Positions 44,710-56,544 of a stretch of 64,000 nt of DNA are shown in pieces. Within the stretch, counting starts at the first letter, position 1. Every line of letters starts with the position of its first letter. The stretch is from positions 11,692,001 through 11,756,000 of the forward strand of contig NW_018343953.1 of the NCBI RefSeq assembly GCF_002099425.1, read 5' to 3'. A model generated the notes under the pieces. It did no database searches and was not told where the DNA came from. It saw nothing but the letters and a program-made list of their open reading frames with translations. The stretch is from Phascolarctos cinereus (taxonomy: Eukaryota; Chordata; Mammalia; Diprotodontia; Phascolarctidae). Made by a program: the position numbers and the translations under genes.

Positions 44710-45480
44710 TACAAATTATCAGTTGACAAACAATCATTAAGTACCCACTGTGTACCAGACAGCATGCTAATGGCTGAAGATACAAATACAAAATTGAAAA
44801 TATACCTGTTTGAGCTTACATTCTATCAGAAGAGTCAACATGTACACAGAAGTGTATATAGGATACATATACACAGCACAAAATGAACAAGGTAGTTGGA
44901 TAAATATAAGCAGTTTGGGAGTGGGGGCACCAGCAGTGCCTCAACAGGATCCGGCGTGACGTAGAGAATGGCTGTATTCATTGTGTCTTGAGGGAGTGAA
45001 GGATTTGGTGAGGTAGAAGTAAAGAAGGTACTTTCCAGTCAAGGAGGATGGCAGTGCAGAGGTGGAGATGGGAGATGGAGTGCTTTGATGTGAGAAGACA
45101 GTTTAGGTGAATAATAAAAATACAGGAAGGAGAATACTATGTAATGTGACTTAAAAGTTGGAGCTGCATTTTGAAGGACTTTAAAGCCTATACAGAGGAG
45201 TTCCTATTTTATCCTAGAGACAACAGGCATCCCCTGAGTTGGCTGAATAGGGGAATGATGTGGCGGGATCATTGTTTGAAGGAAGCCTCTCAGCAGTGTA
45301 GAGGTTGGAATGGAGTGGGGAGAGTAGGGGGTCATATATGAGAATTTCCAAGGATGTCAAAACAAATTTTGACAGCTGATTGGATCTGTGGGGTGAGGGA
45401 AAGAGAGGCATTGAGGATAATGCTATCATGAACTTAAGAGACTGGAAAAATGGTGGTGCCAGGAATAGGTGGCAAATATG
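44710..45480 (-). mobile_element. L2 LINE, copy D of cluster
   Basis: 'cattaagtacccactgtgta', 'ttgaaggactttaaagccta', 'cctattttatcctagagaca', 'aggggaatgatgtggcggga' and 'ggatctgtggggtgagggaa' follow L2 order from tail to RT region. The minus frame at 45214-45522 is a degraded ORF2 stretch. Confidence 0.75.
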
Positions 45481-45699
45481 ACATATACTAGTTTGTTTTG
45501 TTTTTTTTAGTAAAGAGTACATGATAAGTTAACTCATTTTAAAGTAACTAAAATATTTTTAAAAGTATATTACTCATCTGTAAGGCTTACCATTCTATAC
45601 AATATTCAAATTGTGTTTTTATGTCTTTGTGTTCAGCAGCAAAAGCATGAGTAGGGAAGAGTAAAATGTTAGGAATGATTTCCAAATATATAAAGTCCA

Positions 45700-45865
45700 A
45701 TATCTCAAAGAATTTCAGAACAGGATGAGATCTCGGGGGCCATTTTTTGAAGTTCATACCTGAATAGGAATTCCCTGGACAACATTCCCAAGGTGTGGTC
45801 ATTCAACTTAATTGTGAAGACCTCAAGAGAAAGGAAGCCTACTGTCTGTCAATGTAGTCCAATAA
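45700..45865 (-). repeat. L3/CR1 3' UTR fragment
   Basis: 'gaatttcagaacaggatgag', 'catacctgaataggaattcc', 'caacattcccaaggtgtggt' and 'gaagacctcaagagaaagg' are the reverse complement of the L3 3' UTR. Confidence 0.7.
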
Positions 45866-47447
45866 TAAATGCATATTATAATAATAAATAAATACATGTT
45901 AATAAATCATTTACTTAAAATTGCAGTTGATTTGATTAGTTGTTTTATAAGTCATTTTAATGGAATTTGGGGGTAACATTAAAAAACAAAATTGATTGAG
46001 CTATAAGTGTAACCATTATGGTCTACTAGATATAAACACAGTTTATTTGGAGTTATTTCATTCATTGGTCACATGATCACTTGCAAAAATCTTTAGTAAT
46101 TTGTGTTCTACTGTGAATGTAAACAATAGTGGCATGTAGTATTAAACTTTTGCTTTATTGTGATGAGGTAGCGGGAGTCCAAAACCACACTGGGAGAATG
46201 CTGTCCTAGAAATGTATCTTGAGTGCAATTTTAAGGTAGGAAAGCTATTTTTGTTATTTTTACCAACAATTTCGAACACAGTGTGTATGAAGTGAAAAAT
46301 GAAAATAAATCAACCATTCTGATTATTTGTCCCTCCAATTGCATTTTCATTTTGGTAGCGTCTTTGTCAATGTGCATTAAAATCTGCTCAATTGTGCAAG
46401 GTAAATACATACCAGAGGAGCTCCTTTGTTGAAAATATCATTTGGAAGATAGTTCTTACCCTGAAACTTTCTGATCTTAATGCTGGAGTGTTTCTATAGT
46501 TATATAAAGTGTGATCTTCTCAAAACTGGTTGAGGGAGGAAGAATTATGGGCAAGAAAAAAGCAATTTGCTAATATCAACTGTATATAGTAGCAAAAACT
46601 CAGCATACAGTAGCAAAAGTTTTAATTTTGAACTTGGAATTATAGTTTAATTCTTCATGGAAGAGAGTAAAGTGGATGCCCGAATAAAGTACAAGCCAAT
46701 TAGTCCAGCTGTGGGACTTTCTATAAACCTGTGTTGCTTCTCCACCCAAGGCCAATGATACAGACAGAAGAATGGCCATGACTGAAGACATCTGTCCTAA
46801 CTGAATAGTTAATTATAGCAGAGAAGGACTTTGACTTGTTTACTAAATAGCCTAATCAGTTCAATATAAAGGGAAACAACTTATCAAACATTTCATGCAG
46901 CACTGGAAAAATGTAGAATAAGGGAGAAATTCAGGTAGCAGTTTAAAAGGCAGAACTTTCTTTTTCTGGTGACACTGGCTGTGTGAAAGAAGAGGAAATG
47001 TAGAAATAGCTAAGCAGTCCCTACAGACAGGTCTGTGTGCAGGTAGAATTCGAAGCAAATGAAACAAGTTTGTACTAATGACTTTGGGGACCAGAATGCC
47101 CTGAGAATAGAAGAAGAGGGCCATATTATCAGCAATGACCTCCAATTTGCAATTAAAATGACTATTGGGCATGTAAATGGACACCTGGATGAGCAGACTG
47201 TATAATGAGAGTTAGGTGTTTCGAGAATTTCTCTAGGTGCTCTTGACTAAGAAGAGTTGGGTTTTTTTTTTCCCTGTCATTCCAGCAAGTTTACTGGGGC
47301 CCGGTAGCTATTGTTTTAGGTTGATGGAAGTTAGTGTAAGCTCCCTAGAGGAATAATAAAGGACTAGACACCTAGAATTACATATCATGAGGCCTAGAGT
47401 TGGATCTCTGAATAGTATCTATACCTGCATTTTGTATATTTAGTAAT
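45866..47447. other. Unassigned sequence, no gene seen
   Basis: About 1.6 kb with no named repeat or exon. The minus frame at 46861-47184 (107 codons) has no recognisable domain. Confidence 0.4.
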
Positions 47448-47950
47448 AGTAGCCAACATTTGTATAGAATTTTAAAGTTTCTAAAGAGGATACAGTGCTA
47501 AAAATAGGCTAGCCTTTTCATGATTTCCTATGCTATCTTTAAGTAGATTGAAAAATATTATTTAAAATTTAAGAAAAAAACCATAAGTTCACCTTAGCAA
47601 AGTTTTCCTGTAGTACCTGAGGGAAAGAAATGAATTTTGGCATGTTAATTCAGTAAACTCTGATGTGAAATATTGCAGGCAGATCACCCAATAAATATGG
47701 TTACCTAGTTCAGTCCTTCGGATGTATATCATGGAAAGAGAAGAATTTGTTTGGGAATGCCTTTTTAAAGACATTTCCTTCACATAGTCACATCATGGCA
47801 TGGAGGTGGGTTACTCAGTATTCTGAATAGTTGTGCCAGCAGAGGAAAAGCTTCTGTAGATCCTATCAAACTGGAAAAGTTTTGAGTATGGATTTGGTGA
47901 TAGGCCATATATTTATTATGTGAGGCCTAATCTAACTGTATTTGGAACAG

Positions 47951-47953
47951 ATT

Positions 47954-47995
<42 letters not shown>
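47951..47995. repeat. (ATC)n microsatellite
   Basis: A nearly pure ATC trinucleotide tract sitting exactly at the tail of the MIR that follows; probably an expansion of its TTATTATT-type tail. Confidence 0.95.
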
Positions 47996-48250
47996 TAGGT
48001 AGCATTTATGTAGTGCTTTAAGGTTTGCCAAACAATGTACATACGCTGTCTTATTTGCTCCTCACCACAGTCCTGTGAATTAGGTGCTGTTATCGTCATC
48101 CCTGTTTTACAAATGAGCAAACTGAGGCTGGTGGAGGTTAAGTGACTTGTCCAAAGTCACATGATTAATAAGTGTTTGAGGCAGGATTTGCAATCATGTC
48201 CTCTTGATTCCAAGTTTAACGCTGTATCCACTATGTCACCTAGCTGGCTC
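47996..48250 (-). mobile_element. CORE-SINE (MIR/MAR1-type), full length
   Basis: 'gtagcatttatgtagtgctt', 'taaggtttgccaaacaatgt', 'aattaggtgctgttatcgtc', 'acaaatgagcaaactgaggc', 'taagtgacttgtccaaagtc' and 'ctgtatccactatgtcacct' match from tail to head. Confidence 0.87.
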
Positions 48251-48580
48251 ATTAAGCACCTGCTTAGGTGCAAGATAGGTTCTAGGCACTGACAGTGAAA
48301 ATGTAAAAAAGAGTCAGACTGCTTTCAACGTTTTATTGGAAGATTGCATTCCAAAATGTACATAAATCGCTAAATATATTTACAGAGTAATGCAAAATGC
48401 TTTTAGTAGGGAGAGATCTGGGGGGAACAAGAAAGGCATTGTATAGAAAGGTGGCTGTGCTTTGAAAGAAGCTCTGAAATCTAGGAATTAGAGGTGAGAT
48501 GGGAGTGCATTCTAGATGTGGAGGTGGGGCACAAGAGAGAGAGCTCTCCAGATATGGAAGGACGAATGACATTGTCTAGT
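48251..48580 (-). mobile_element. L2 LINE 3' region
   Basis: 'attaagcacctgcttaggtg' is the tail. The minus frame at 48333-48572 reads HLECTPISPLIPRFQSFFQS then TATFLYNAFLVPPRS, a degraded L2 ORF2 C-terminus ('...PRLxxFLxxLKxxLLxxAF'). Confidence 0.75.
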
Positions 48581-48584
48581 TACT

Positions 48585-48842
48585 TTGGAGTCCATGTGGT
48601 ATAATGAGGAAAAAAGGGCAGGATCTGCAGTTGATAGACATTTGTTTAAGCATTACTGTGCACTAGAAATAATTTGAGGAGCCCTGGGTTGAATCTTATC
48701 TCAGATACTGAGTGTAGGTTAGTTAAGGTACTCCTCTGAAGCTCATTAATGAAGTGAGGATAATAGTATTTGCTCTGCCTGCCCTACCTACCAGTTGTCA
48801 TGGGAAAATCTTAATATGTTATAAAAATGTAAATTATTAGCA
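48585..48842 (+). repeat. MIR copy, diverged
   Basis: 'agtccatgtggtataatgag', then 'agccctgggttgaatcttat', 'gaagtgaggataatagtatt' and 'tatgttataaaaatgtaaat'. The head is split by about 40 bp that look like an L2 tail piece ('gtttaagcattactgtgcac'). Confidence 0.6.
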
Positions 48843-50451
48843 TGATGGACAGTGAGTATCTCATGCTGATAAGTTAGAATGGAAGAATTTACTGGAAATT
48901 CTTTCACCTGTAGCTAATACTGTTGCTTAATCTTTTAACATTCAGTTCCTTTTTTCTCACAAACCCTTTAGAGTCTTTTTTTTCTCAAAAAATTTGCTGT
49001 GTTCATTATATTTCTCAAGTTTGCTGAACCTCCTTTTTGCAGAGAAATTAGAACTTGAAAGAGGCATCACAATATCTAAATATCCAGTGTCTTTTTAGTT
49101 GCCACTTGAAGAAGGGATAGGGTTGGATTAGGTAAAGCCTGAATTGTTTTCCAGAACTCCTACTTAAGATTTTGTATGCACTTTAGTAGATATGGAGGGC
49201 AGGCAGGACTATGGGTACCTTTTAAAAAGTGATATACCACTGAGACTTTATTAATAAGTATTATTAAAATTTGAAGTCATTTAACTTCCTTGAGGAGTTC
49301 CAAAATAGTCTTTCCTTTTTTTTTTTTTCCTTAAATGCCAGGGGTTTCAAGATTGTAGTTCTCTATGACCTTGACAATCCACAAGATTAAGGGAAACACT
49401 CACCAGAGCCTTGGAATATGCAAGACTGATATAGAGGAATATCTATCGTCCTATGCTCAATTTCAACTAAAACATCAATAGAATTCAGCCAGCTCCCTGA
49501 TTCTGCTCTAAGAGTCTATCCAAAGACTTTTCTGAGTGTTGTGGATTCCTAGCATAACACTGATGATCTGGCATAATTATCACCAGACACTTCAAGAATT
49601 TTTGAAGCACTACAAATTCCAAAATGTAGAAAGTCTCTGGTTCTACACCTGCTTGCTCATTGTGCTCAGCTCCTAATGTGATTTCTTTGAATGCTTCTGA
49701 TGGTACACAATGGCATGGGTATAACAATGCTGTAACACAGACACTAAAGTAAGAATTGTGTATGATATGGAGGTACCATAGATTGGAATGGAATGCCTAC
49801 ACCACATGAAGCACTTAATCTCCTCCTTTTACCAGAAACAAAATGGCATCCCTTACAATTTATATATTTATTTTTATATATAGTATATAATTTATAATAT
49901 AATATTTATAATTATTTATAATTATACCACCATTATACCTCTTAGCAACTACCACTTTTTGATGATGATGATTATGATGATGATGATGATGATAAAGATA
50001 AAATAGGTGATATATTTCTAAAAGGATAAGATTTTTACTTGGCAAATTCTTCATTTCTATGATGAATTCTTACCATTTCCAGAAATTGATGGATTTTGTA
50101 ATGCTAGATTTTCCATACCTTATTGCAACTTGCATAATGCCACTCACACTGTTCCTTTGTTGAAAGAATTACAAATGACTGTTTTGATAGGCATCAACAT
50201 TTACTGTTGCTTTTTCTTTTTCTATAGTAATTTTTGTGTACTCTAATTTATTCCCAGGAACATTAGAAGTAGAAATAAAGATTTGTGGTGTATATTATAG
50301 CATTTTAACTTCTTGAGAGGAATAAAAAGAATTGTAGTTATATGTGTGAAGTTCAAAGACATCTTGACTTTTATGATTTCTGATAGTTATATATGAAACT
50401 GCTGAAGTTATAGTTTTGATTATTTTTATTTTTTTGGCACAAGAGCAGCAC
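48843..50451. other. Unassigned sequence with AT-rich and GAT tracts, no gene seen
   Basis: No interspersed repeat named. A palindrome-rich TA/TTTATA tract is at 49855-49925 and a (GAT)n tract at 49961-49994. The histidine-rich open frame on the minus strand at 49860-50054 is only the translation of the GAT tract. Confidence 0.5.
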
Positions 50452-50690
50452 GTCCAGGTGAACGGAAATCTGGTTTGGATGTTAGGGAAACCTGGGTTCA
50501 AGTCCTGAGTATCTAACAGATATTTTCTGTGTGAGCATGGGAAATCTGCTTAACTACCCAGTGTTCTAGGAAACTCTTAAAGACCTTAAGGTACCGATGA
50601 ATTACCTGTCTGTATCAGTTGAAGGAGTTTCTACACAGAATAGTTCCCCACATCAATGAAATGACAAGTCTGGACCAAGAAAAAGCAAAT
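50452..50690 (+). mobile_element. Second-type marsupial SINE
   Basis: The head has 'ggaaacctgggttcaagtcc' (B-box-like) and 'gtgtgagcatgggaaatctg'. The tail is unlike the other SINEs: 'ctaggaaactcttaaagacc', 'agttgaaggagtttctacac', 'catcaatgaaatgacaagtc', then an A-rich end. I recall this 'AACTCTCTAAGACTATAAG...GTTTCC...AATGAAATCACAG' tail from marsupial SINEs but cannot name the family. Confidence 0.65.
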
Positions 50691-51484
50691 AAACCCAAAA
50701 CAAAGACACCCTGTATATTGGTTTATACTTTATGTTCTATTCATCTTTACTTATAATATGTGTATGAATGAATTAATACTTATCTGGATGATTCCTATCA
50801 AATCTAATTACAGTTATCATTGTGGAATATATTACAGGAAAATCATCAAAAAGGGAAAATAAAAGCTAGATTCTGATTTTGATCTGTAAATAAAATTCTC
50901 AGTGACATGATCGATTTTTCTCTAGATTTATCACAAAACAGGATGATTCTTTTCCTGACCTGCCAGAAATATTTTATCTAACCTTAAATTTGAATTGCAT
51001 AAAACAAACTCATTTTCTTCTTTGTATTCTATCTTTTGTCACAGTAGAATTCAGTAACTTAACATATTCCGTCAATATCATTTATATTTTTAAAAACTAT
51101 TGTTGCTAGTTTTCTTTTTTTCCCTCTAGTTAGAAAGATCCCTATTCATTCAACCTCTTGATGTTATTCTTCAACCTCATCTTAATTAGCTATTTCATAG
51201 CCGTAGCCATATATCATTTGGAATGGAATTGAAATCCTTAAAATTGTCAGAACAACTAAATATACTAGATGGTACTATAGTAAAATATAAACTATTTATA
51301 TAGAAATTCATTGTTTATATATAGAAAATATTTTATTTTTATATGTTTATATAGAAAGTACATACAAGTAAAAGGACTGATAGCCAACAAGTTACTGATA
51401 AGTGAGTACAATTTCTACTAACTTGTTTTAATGAATATAAAATATTTTGTAATTTTTGCTGTTGTTTAGTCATCTTTAAGTCTT

Positions 51485-51790
51485 GATTTTTCTTGTTTTT
51501 TATTTTTTTTTAAATTTTTACATTGCTGTGATTTCCCTGTGTTCTTCCCCTAGCCCTTTGCCAGATAGATATTTTTAAAAAAGGAAAAAGTGAGAAGAGG
51601 AAAAAACCCAGCAAAACTGATGAATTCATTTAAAAAAATCTGACATTGTACGTAATATTCTACCCTTAGGAGCTCCCCACATCTACAAAGAAGTCAGAGG
51701 AGGTGTCTTCTTACATTTCTTTAGGGCCAAGCTTGTTTTTTGTATTCTTGCAATGTTTATTTTAATTTAAAATTATTTTGAAGTAATTTT
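51485..51790 (-). mobile_element. Old 5'-truncated L1 3' end, copy 1
   Basis: 'acattgctgtgatttccctg', 'aaatctgacattgtacgtaa', 'aggagctccccacatctaca', 'aagaagtcagaggaggtgtc' and 'tttagggccaagcttgtttt' are the reverse complement of an older L1 3' UTR. It parallels 51955-52215. Confidence 0.65.
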
Positions 51791-51954
51791 ATTTTATTAA
51801 TGGCAAAAAGCTTTTTATTTTCACTAAAATATTAGTTAGTATTTTAGTGAGAATGATATCATTGAATATGCTTTGTTTTTAAAAATCATGTTTTAACATT
51901 GAGATACAAAATTTTAAGGTCTGGTTCTAAATTCAGTTTACTTTGTTTCTTAGA

Positions 51955-52840
51955 TTTTTTTAAAAATAAATTTTCTAGATACATTTTGTTTTTACGTAAC
52001 TCAAATTTCCTCCCATATATCTCCCCCTTCTTCTTCCCAGAGTGTCATCCCATATAATACTTTTTTAAAAATAAAAAGAGGACAAAACAAACAAAAAGCA
52101 AACAAACCTCTATACACTGTAAAAAATTGATCTTATGTGCAGTGTTCCACACCTATAGACTGCACACCTTTGCAAAAGTGTAGGGGTAGGTGTTTTCTTT
52201 ATTTCTTATTTAGGAACAAGCTTGTTTTTAATTTTTGCAACATTCTTTTTTTAATTATTTTGTGGTTTTTGGGTTTCCATTTTCATTGTTGTAGTCGTGT
52301 TTATTGTTTTCTTGGTTTTGCGTACTTCACTTTGCATTGATAAATATATCCTAAGATTCTTCTTTGCAGTTTTCATTGAAAGTGTTTTTTTTTTTTTGGA
52401 ACAGTAGTATTTTATAACCACATGTACCACAATTTGTTTGGTCATTCCCTAACCCATAGATATCTGCTTTGTTTCCCAGTCTTTGCTACCAAAAAATTTG
52501 CTTCTGTAGATATGTATAAATGGTCTCATTTCCTTGTCCTCCTTCTCCCCTTTCCTCCCTGCCCCCTTCTTCCTCTTTCCCTTTCTTTTCCTTTCTCTCC
52601 TTTGCCAATTTGCAGGGTGTGAGATGAAACTTCAGGGGTTTTTTATTTGCATTTCTTTTATTATTTCTGATTGACAGACTTTGTTTAACTTGCTGGGAAT
52701 ATTTGCAATACTTCTGAGGACTATTTGTCAGTATCCTTTGACCACTTATTTAATGGGATGTCATATATTTATTAATTGTTTATACAAACCCTTTTTCAGT
52801 AGTGAAAATGTAAACCTCCTATCCCACTTCTCAATCTTTT
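51955..52840 (-). mobile_element. Old L1 LINE, ORF2 end and 3' UTR, copy 2
   Basis: The 3' UTR ('cagtgttccacacctataga', 'gcacacctttgcaaaagtgt') is followed by ORF2 C-terminal blocks on the minus strand. 'cattccctaacccatagata' is the reverse of 'IxGxGMV'-type sequence. 'cagtctttgctaccaaaaaa' and 'tttatttgcatttcttttat', then 'cctttgaccacttatttaat', are the same landmarks found at 60500-61480. It is strongly decayed. Confidence 0.72.
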
Positions 52841-53589
52841 TATGATTTTAGAAATAATATAATCTAAGTTAATGAAGTTTTGCTATAGATGGAAATTATG
52901 GAGGATCTGGTTTGTACTTCTTTTTTATGAATTACAATGATGAAAATAAAGAAGTATATGTAGACTGATTTCTTTGGCAGACTGTAGCATTTAAAATGTT
53001 AGTTTTATACAACTACAATGTGAAATAATCTAGTTTACTGAATACCAAATGTGTTATTATTGCACATAACCCAGTTCTTTTCTACTCTGGCAAACCTGTA
53101 AATCTGGCTTCTGGCTACAAAAAGGTCACCATGTTAGAGAGTGGGATATTAGACTCCTTGTTCACCCTTTCCTATCCCTGTGCTATCTCCACTTTGAGCT
53201 CTCCGAAATTCACTCTTATAAGTCTTGGCATCTAAAAAACATCAGAGAAGAAGGCTGTCCCTGGCTGATCTCATCTCCCCTCTATCCATCCTATATAGCT
53301 TGATCCCATCTCCCTTCTTCCCTCTATTTGCTCACCTCTCACACCTCTTTCCCCTCTAGCCTCAATTCAAGTTGCTCTCCTTATAAAATGTAAACTCTAA
53401 GATGGCATTATCACTTCCTTCTCAGGTTTATTTTTTACTATTTCTATTCTAACGACCAGGGCCTTTTTTACTAGATAGAATCAGATCCAGAAAAGAAGTT
53501 CCCCTCATCATTTTTTCTGCCTTTTGAAAGGTGAAATATCAGCAAGAGACATCAAGAATGTATTGACAGCTCTGCTTTTTAGCAGAGAC

Positions 53590-53705
53590 CTTACTGCTTT
53601 ATCTGTAGAATGGGGATAATACCTTGCTTGCTTAAAAACAGAGTTACTAGGCCAGATGATCTCTTATAGAACCTTCCCAGCTCTATAACCTTTACAACAT
53701 CAATA
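53590..53705 (+). repeat. MIR 3' half
   Basis: 'ctgtagaatggggataatac', 'ggccagatgatctcttatag' and 'aaccttcccagctctataac' match the MIR variant end. Confidence 0.7.
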
Positions 53706-54805
53706 TCACCTCTATAACTTATGGAAAATAAGTTGAGGAAAATTATTATTAAAAATAATAATTAAAAACAGGAGCCCCTCTGCCTTGATATCAAGGAAAA
53801 CAAAATATAATCAAACTTTTTTTTTGACCATTTTGTTAGACTATACTTAATTTGCTTGCTATTCCTAGTTCGTTTCATTTTTTTCTTTATATATCACACT
53901 TTATAAGAAGTTTATTGCTGCTTCATCTTGGACAGGAAATGCTCAGCATGATGTACTTTGACTTTGATGTCAAATATAGCCAGCGGTGGAAATCTTTCAG
54001 TTTCCCAGGGAAGCGACATCAATCCTAGGAGTGAATCTTTTAGCCAAATATGTTAGCTCAATAGGAAGATGCTGTCAAGTGACGTTCACAAGTCTCAGTA
54101 TTCCAGTTATGAAAAAACAAAACAAAACAGTATCATTCTTTCCTTTACAAATACAATGAGAGGTGAATGTAAACTGAATCCTGAACGTTCTCTTGCACTC
54201 CTCTCCTCTCCCAGCTCAAGTAAGACTGGACTGTGTCATACCCCAAAATCTTGTGGAACTGATAGTTGATGTGGTAAGGATCCTTATCCTATTCCTTGGT
54301 AATCGGAAAAACTTACAGGCAACCACTAAAGGCACTTTATTTACAGTCCAGAGAAGTCAGGCAAGGGGCTGGTCTGGTCCGAAACATTTACTTCACCTTT
54401 CCTTCCTCCTCTCCCCTCTTGTCACCTTTAGTGTCCTATTCTGACCTGCTTACCTGAAGATCCATTCCATGTTCTCAAAAAATCCGTACCCTCAGAGGAT
54501 CCTGAGATAGAATGATTGCTTCTTTATCTTGAGCATTTTCTCCTTCTCTCTCTTTGACGTATTATTTCACACTTTGCTAACACAGTCTTGTCTTAGCTAG
54601 GGTTTTGTTTTCTTCAGTTACTATAATATTTTTACTAGTTTTTTTTTTAATCTACCAGGCTTGTGATTTCATTGTCATAGGTAACTCCTGGTGAGGAAAC
54701 TCCCCGTTAATAATGCAGGTTGGCACCTTCTGTGCAACTTACAGTCTTAGAGAATTGTCTGAGACATCCAAAGTTTAATTGATTTGCCCAGTCACAGAGA
54801 TCATG
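53706..54805. other. Unassigned sequence, no gene seen
   Basis: Nothing recognised. Two overlapping frames at 54069-54444 have no family resemblance. Confidence 0.4.
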
Positions 54806-54850
54806 GTAATAATAATAATGAAAATGATGATGATAATAATAGTCATGTTC
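54806..54850. repeat. (AAT/ATG)n microsatellite
   Basis: Mixed AAT and GAT trinucleotides. Confidence 0.8.
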
Positions 54851-55248
54851 ATAGAACTCTTTCCTCTCCAACATTGTGAAGTAGGTAATTTAACTACCCA
54901 TGGTCCTTGTTTTCCTTTCTTTTATCTTTTAAAAAAAAATTTTAAAGGTTGCATTTGCTTGTCTTACTTGAACGTGAAGTTCAGGGACTACTCATGGGCC
55001 AATCCTACTCTGATCCCTATGGGATCTTTGACCTGTCCTGTTTGTAACCTGGATCAGTTTGCCCCTCCTTACACGACCTGATAGCTGCTTTTCTTCCCCT
55101 CTGCCCCATACCCCCCCCCCAATCCTGAGGGCTCACAATATTAATGCTGAACTTAGTATGGAAACTGGTAGGCTTAGCCCACCCACTGCATCTCAGAACT
55201 ACTGAGCTGAAGAGACCTGTTACTCCTACCCTCTCCAGTGATCACAGG

Positions 55249-55284
55249 CCTGTGCTGCCTGTGCTGCCTGTGCTACCTGTGCAT
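55249..55284. repeat. 9-bp minisatellite, about 4 units
   Basis: Units of cctgtgctg repeat three times with a fourth unit altered (cctgtgcta, then cctgtgcat). Confidence 0.9.
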
Positions 55285-55289
55285 TTGAA

Positions 55290-55375
55290 AACCCTGTTTT
55301 TCAGATGAAGAAAAGGTCATATTTAGAAAAGTTCAGGGATTTGACCAGGCTCATGTAGCTATTAAGTGTCAAAGA
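55290..55375 (-). repeat. MIR fragment
   Basis: 'ttcagatgaagaaaaggtca', 'tcagggatttgaccaggctc' and 'atgtagctattaagtgtcaa' fit reverse-complement MIR. Confidence 0.55.
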
Positions 55376-55404
55376 CCATGGTTTCTGCTTCCAAGACTTC
55401 CCTC

Positions 55405-56490
55405 TGTAGATTATTAGATACTGGGAAAAAAGTTATTGGATATCTCTAGCATAGTCTTCATTTTTTAGTATTTTTATTTGTTCATTTTGTTTTGAACATG
55501 GGTAGCAGTTTCTGACTTCAGAAGAGCCTAAATGGCTCCTATTTAGGGACCATAGAAGAATGGCAGTTCAGGTACATAGGACTGATCTCTTTCATCCTGA
55601 GTATAAAAGACCAGAGAGTACCTCACTGAATGGCAAGCTCTCCTCAGAAAGCAGGAGAATTTTCCTCTTTTGTGCCATCTTTGTATAGAGTGATTCTTTT
55701 AGAATTTTATGTGAGTTGTTGCAATAAAATAGCATCACATTGTGAACTATAAATTCTTTTAGGCTTTCCAAAAAATAAACATGGAATTTGCCAAAGGAAT
55801 ATCTTTGCTAATGAAGACTAGACTTAATTTGCATCCACAGATTCAAACTCAGAAATGACTTTTTAAAAATTGTCTTTAAATATCTGGGACTTGCATTCTT
55901 CATCGAATTCCAGATTACTTACATGAATAATCTTCTGTTTATTTTTCCTCTCTTATTATTCCAAAAGATGGAATAAAATGATTATAATTGGTTTTTTTGA
56001 TGGTTATTATTTTTAGGGTTAGATGAAGAGGGCCAGTTTGGTAGTAAGAAAATCTGTGTATTTCTATCCACCAAATAAAAACTTTAGTAAAATTGAGTGG
56101 CAGGGATTTAAGATGTTGTCTCACAAACTTCACCAGACTGTTTAGCTCACAAGTATTAGGCTAATTAAATTGTTTCATATTTATCTATTATTTTTCACCG
56201 AGGTAGATGCTAAACCACTTACCTTTTTCCTTCCCCTTCCCCCTCAGCTGCACAAAGAAATCAGCTCGGTTAGTTTAGGATAGAATAAAGAAGCAGGACA
56301 CAGGAACACTTACTTCACAGAAGATTAAGCTGAAGCAAAGGATAATACCATTTTCAGTTAAAATTGCCTGGGGAAATTAGGTAGACAGGGTATAATTACC
56401 TGGGTTGGCATTCAGCCAGGTTTCTAGAGCAAAGACCCTACCCTCTTTGAAAATGCTGTGGGATCTTAAATGACCAGAAGCAGCCGGAGA
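55405..56490. other. Unassigned sequence, no gene seen
   Basis: No named repeat, exon or RNA gene. Confidence 0.4.
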
Positions 56491-56492
56491 CT

Positions 56493-56495
<3 letters not shown>

Positions 56496-56543
<48 letters not shown>
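56496..56543. repeat. (TG)n microsatellite
   Basis: A perfect TG dinucleotide tract of about 24 units. Confidence 0.95.

Positions 56544-56544
<1 letters not shown>

Noticed and set aside
47951-47995. Regular ATC spacing considered as a CRISPR-like or satellite array
   Set aside because: It is a simple trinucleotide repeat at a SINE tail. No repeat-spacer structure occurs anywhere in the window.
51822-51849. 10-bp inverted repeat cactaaaata ... tattttagtg
   Set aside because: AT-rich, short and without TA-type flanks or related copies; chance hairpins of this size are expected.
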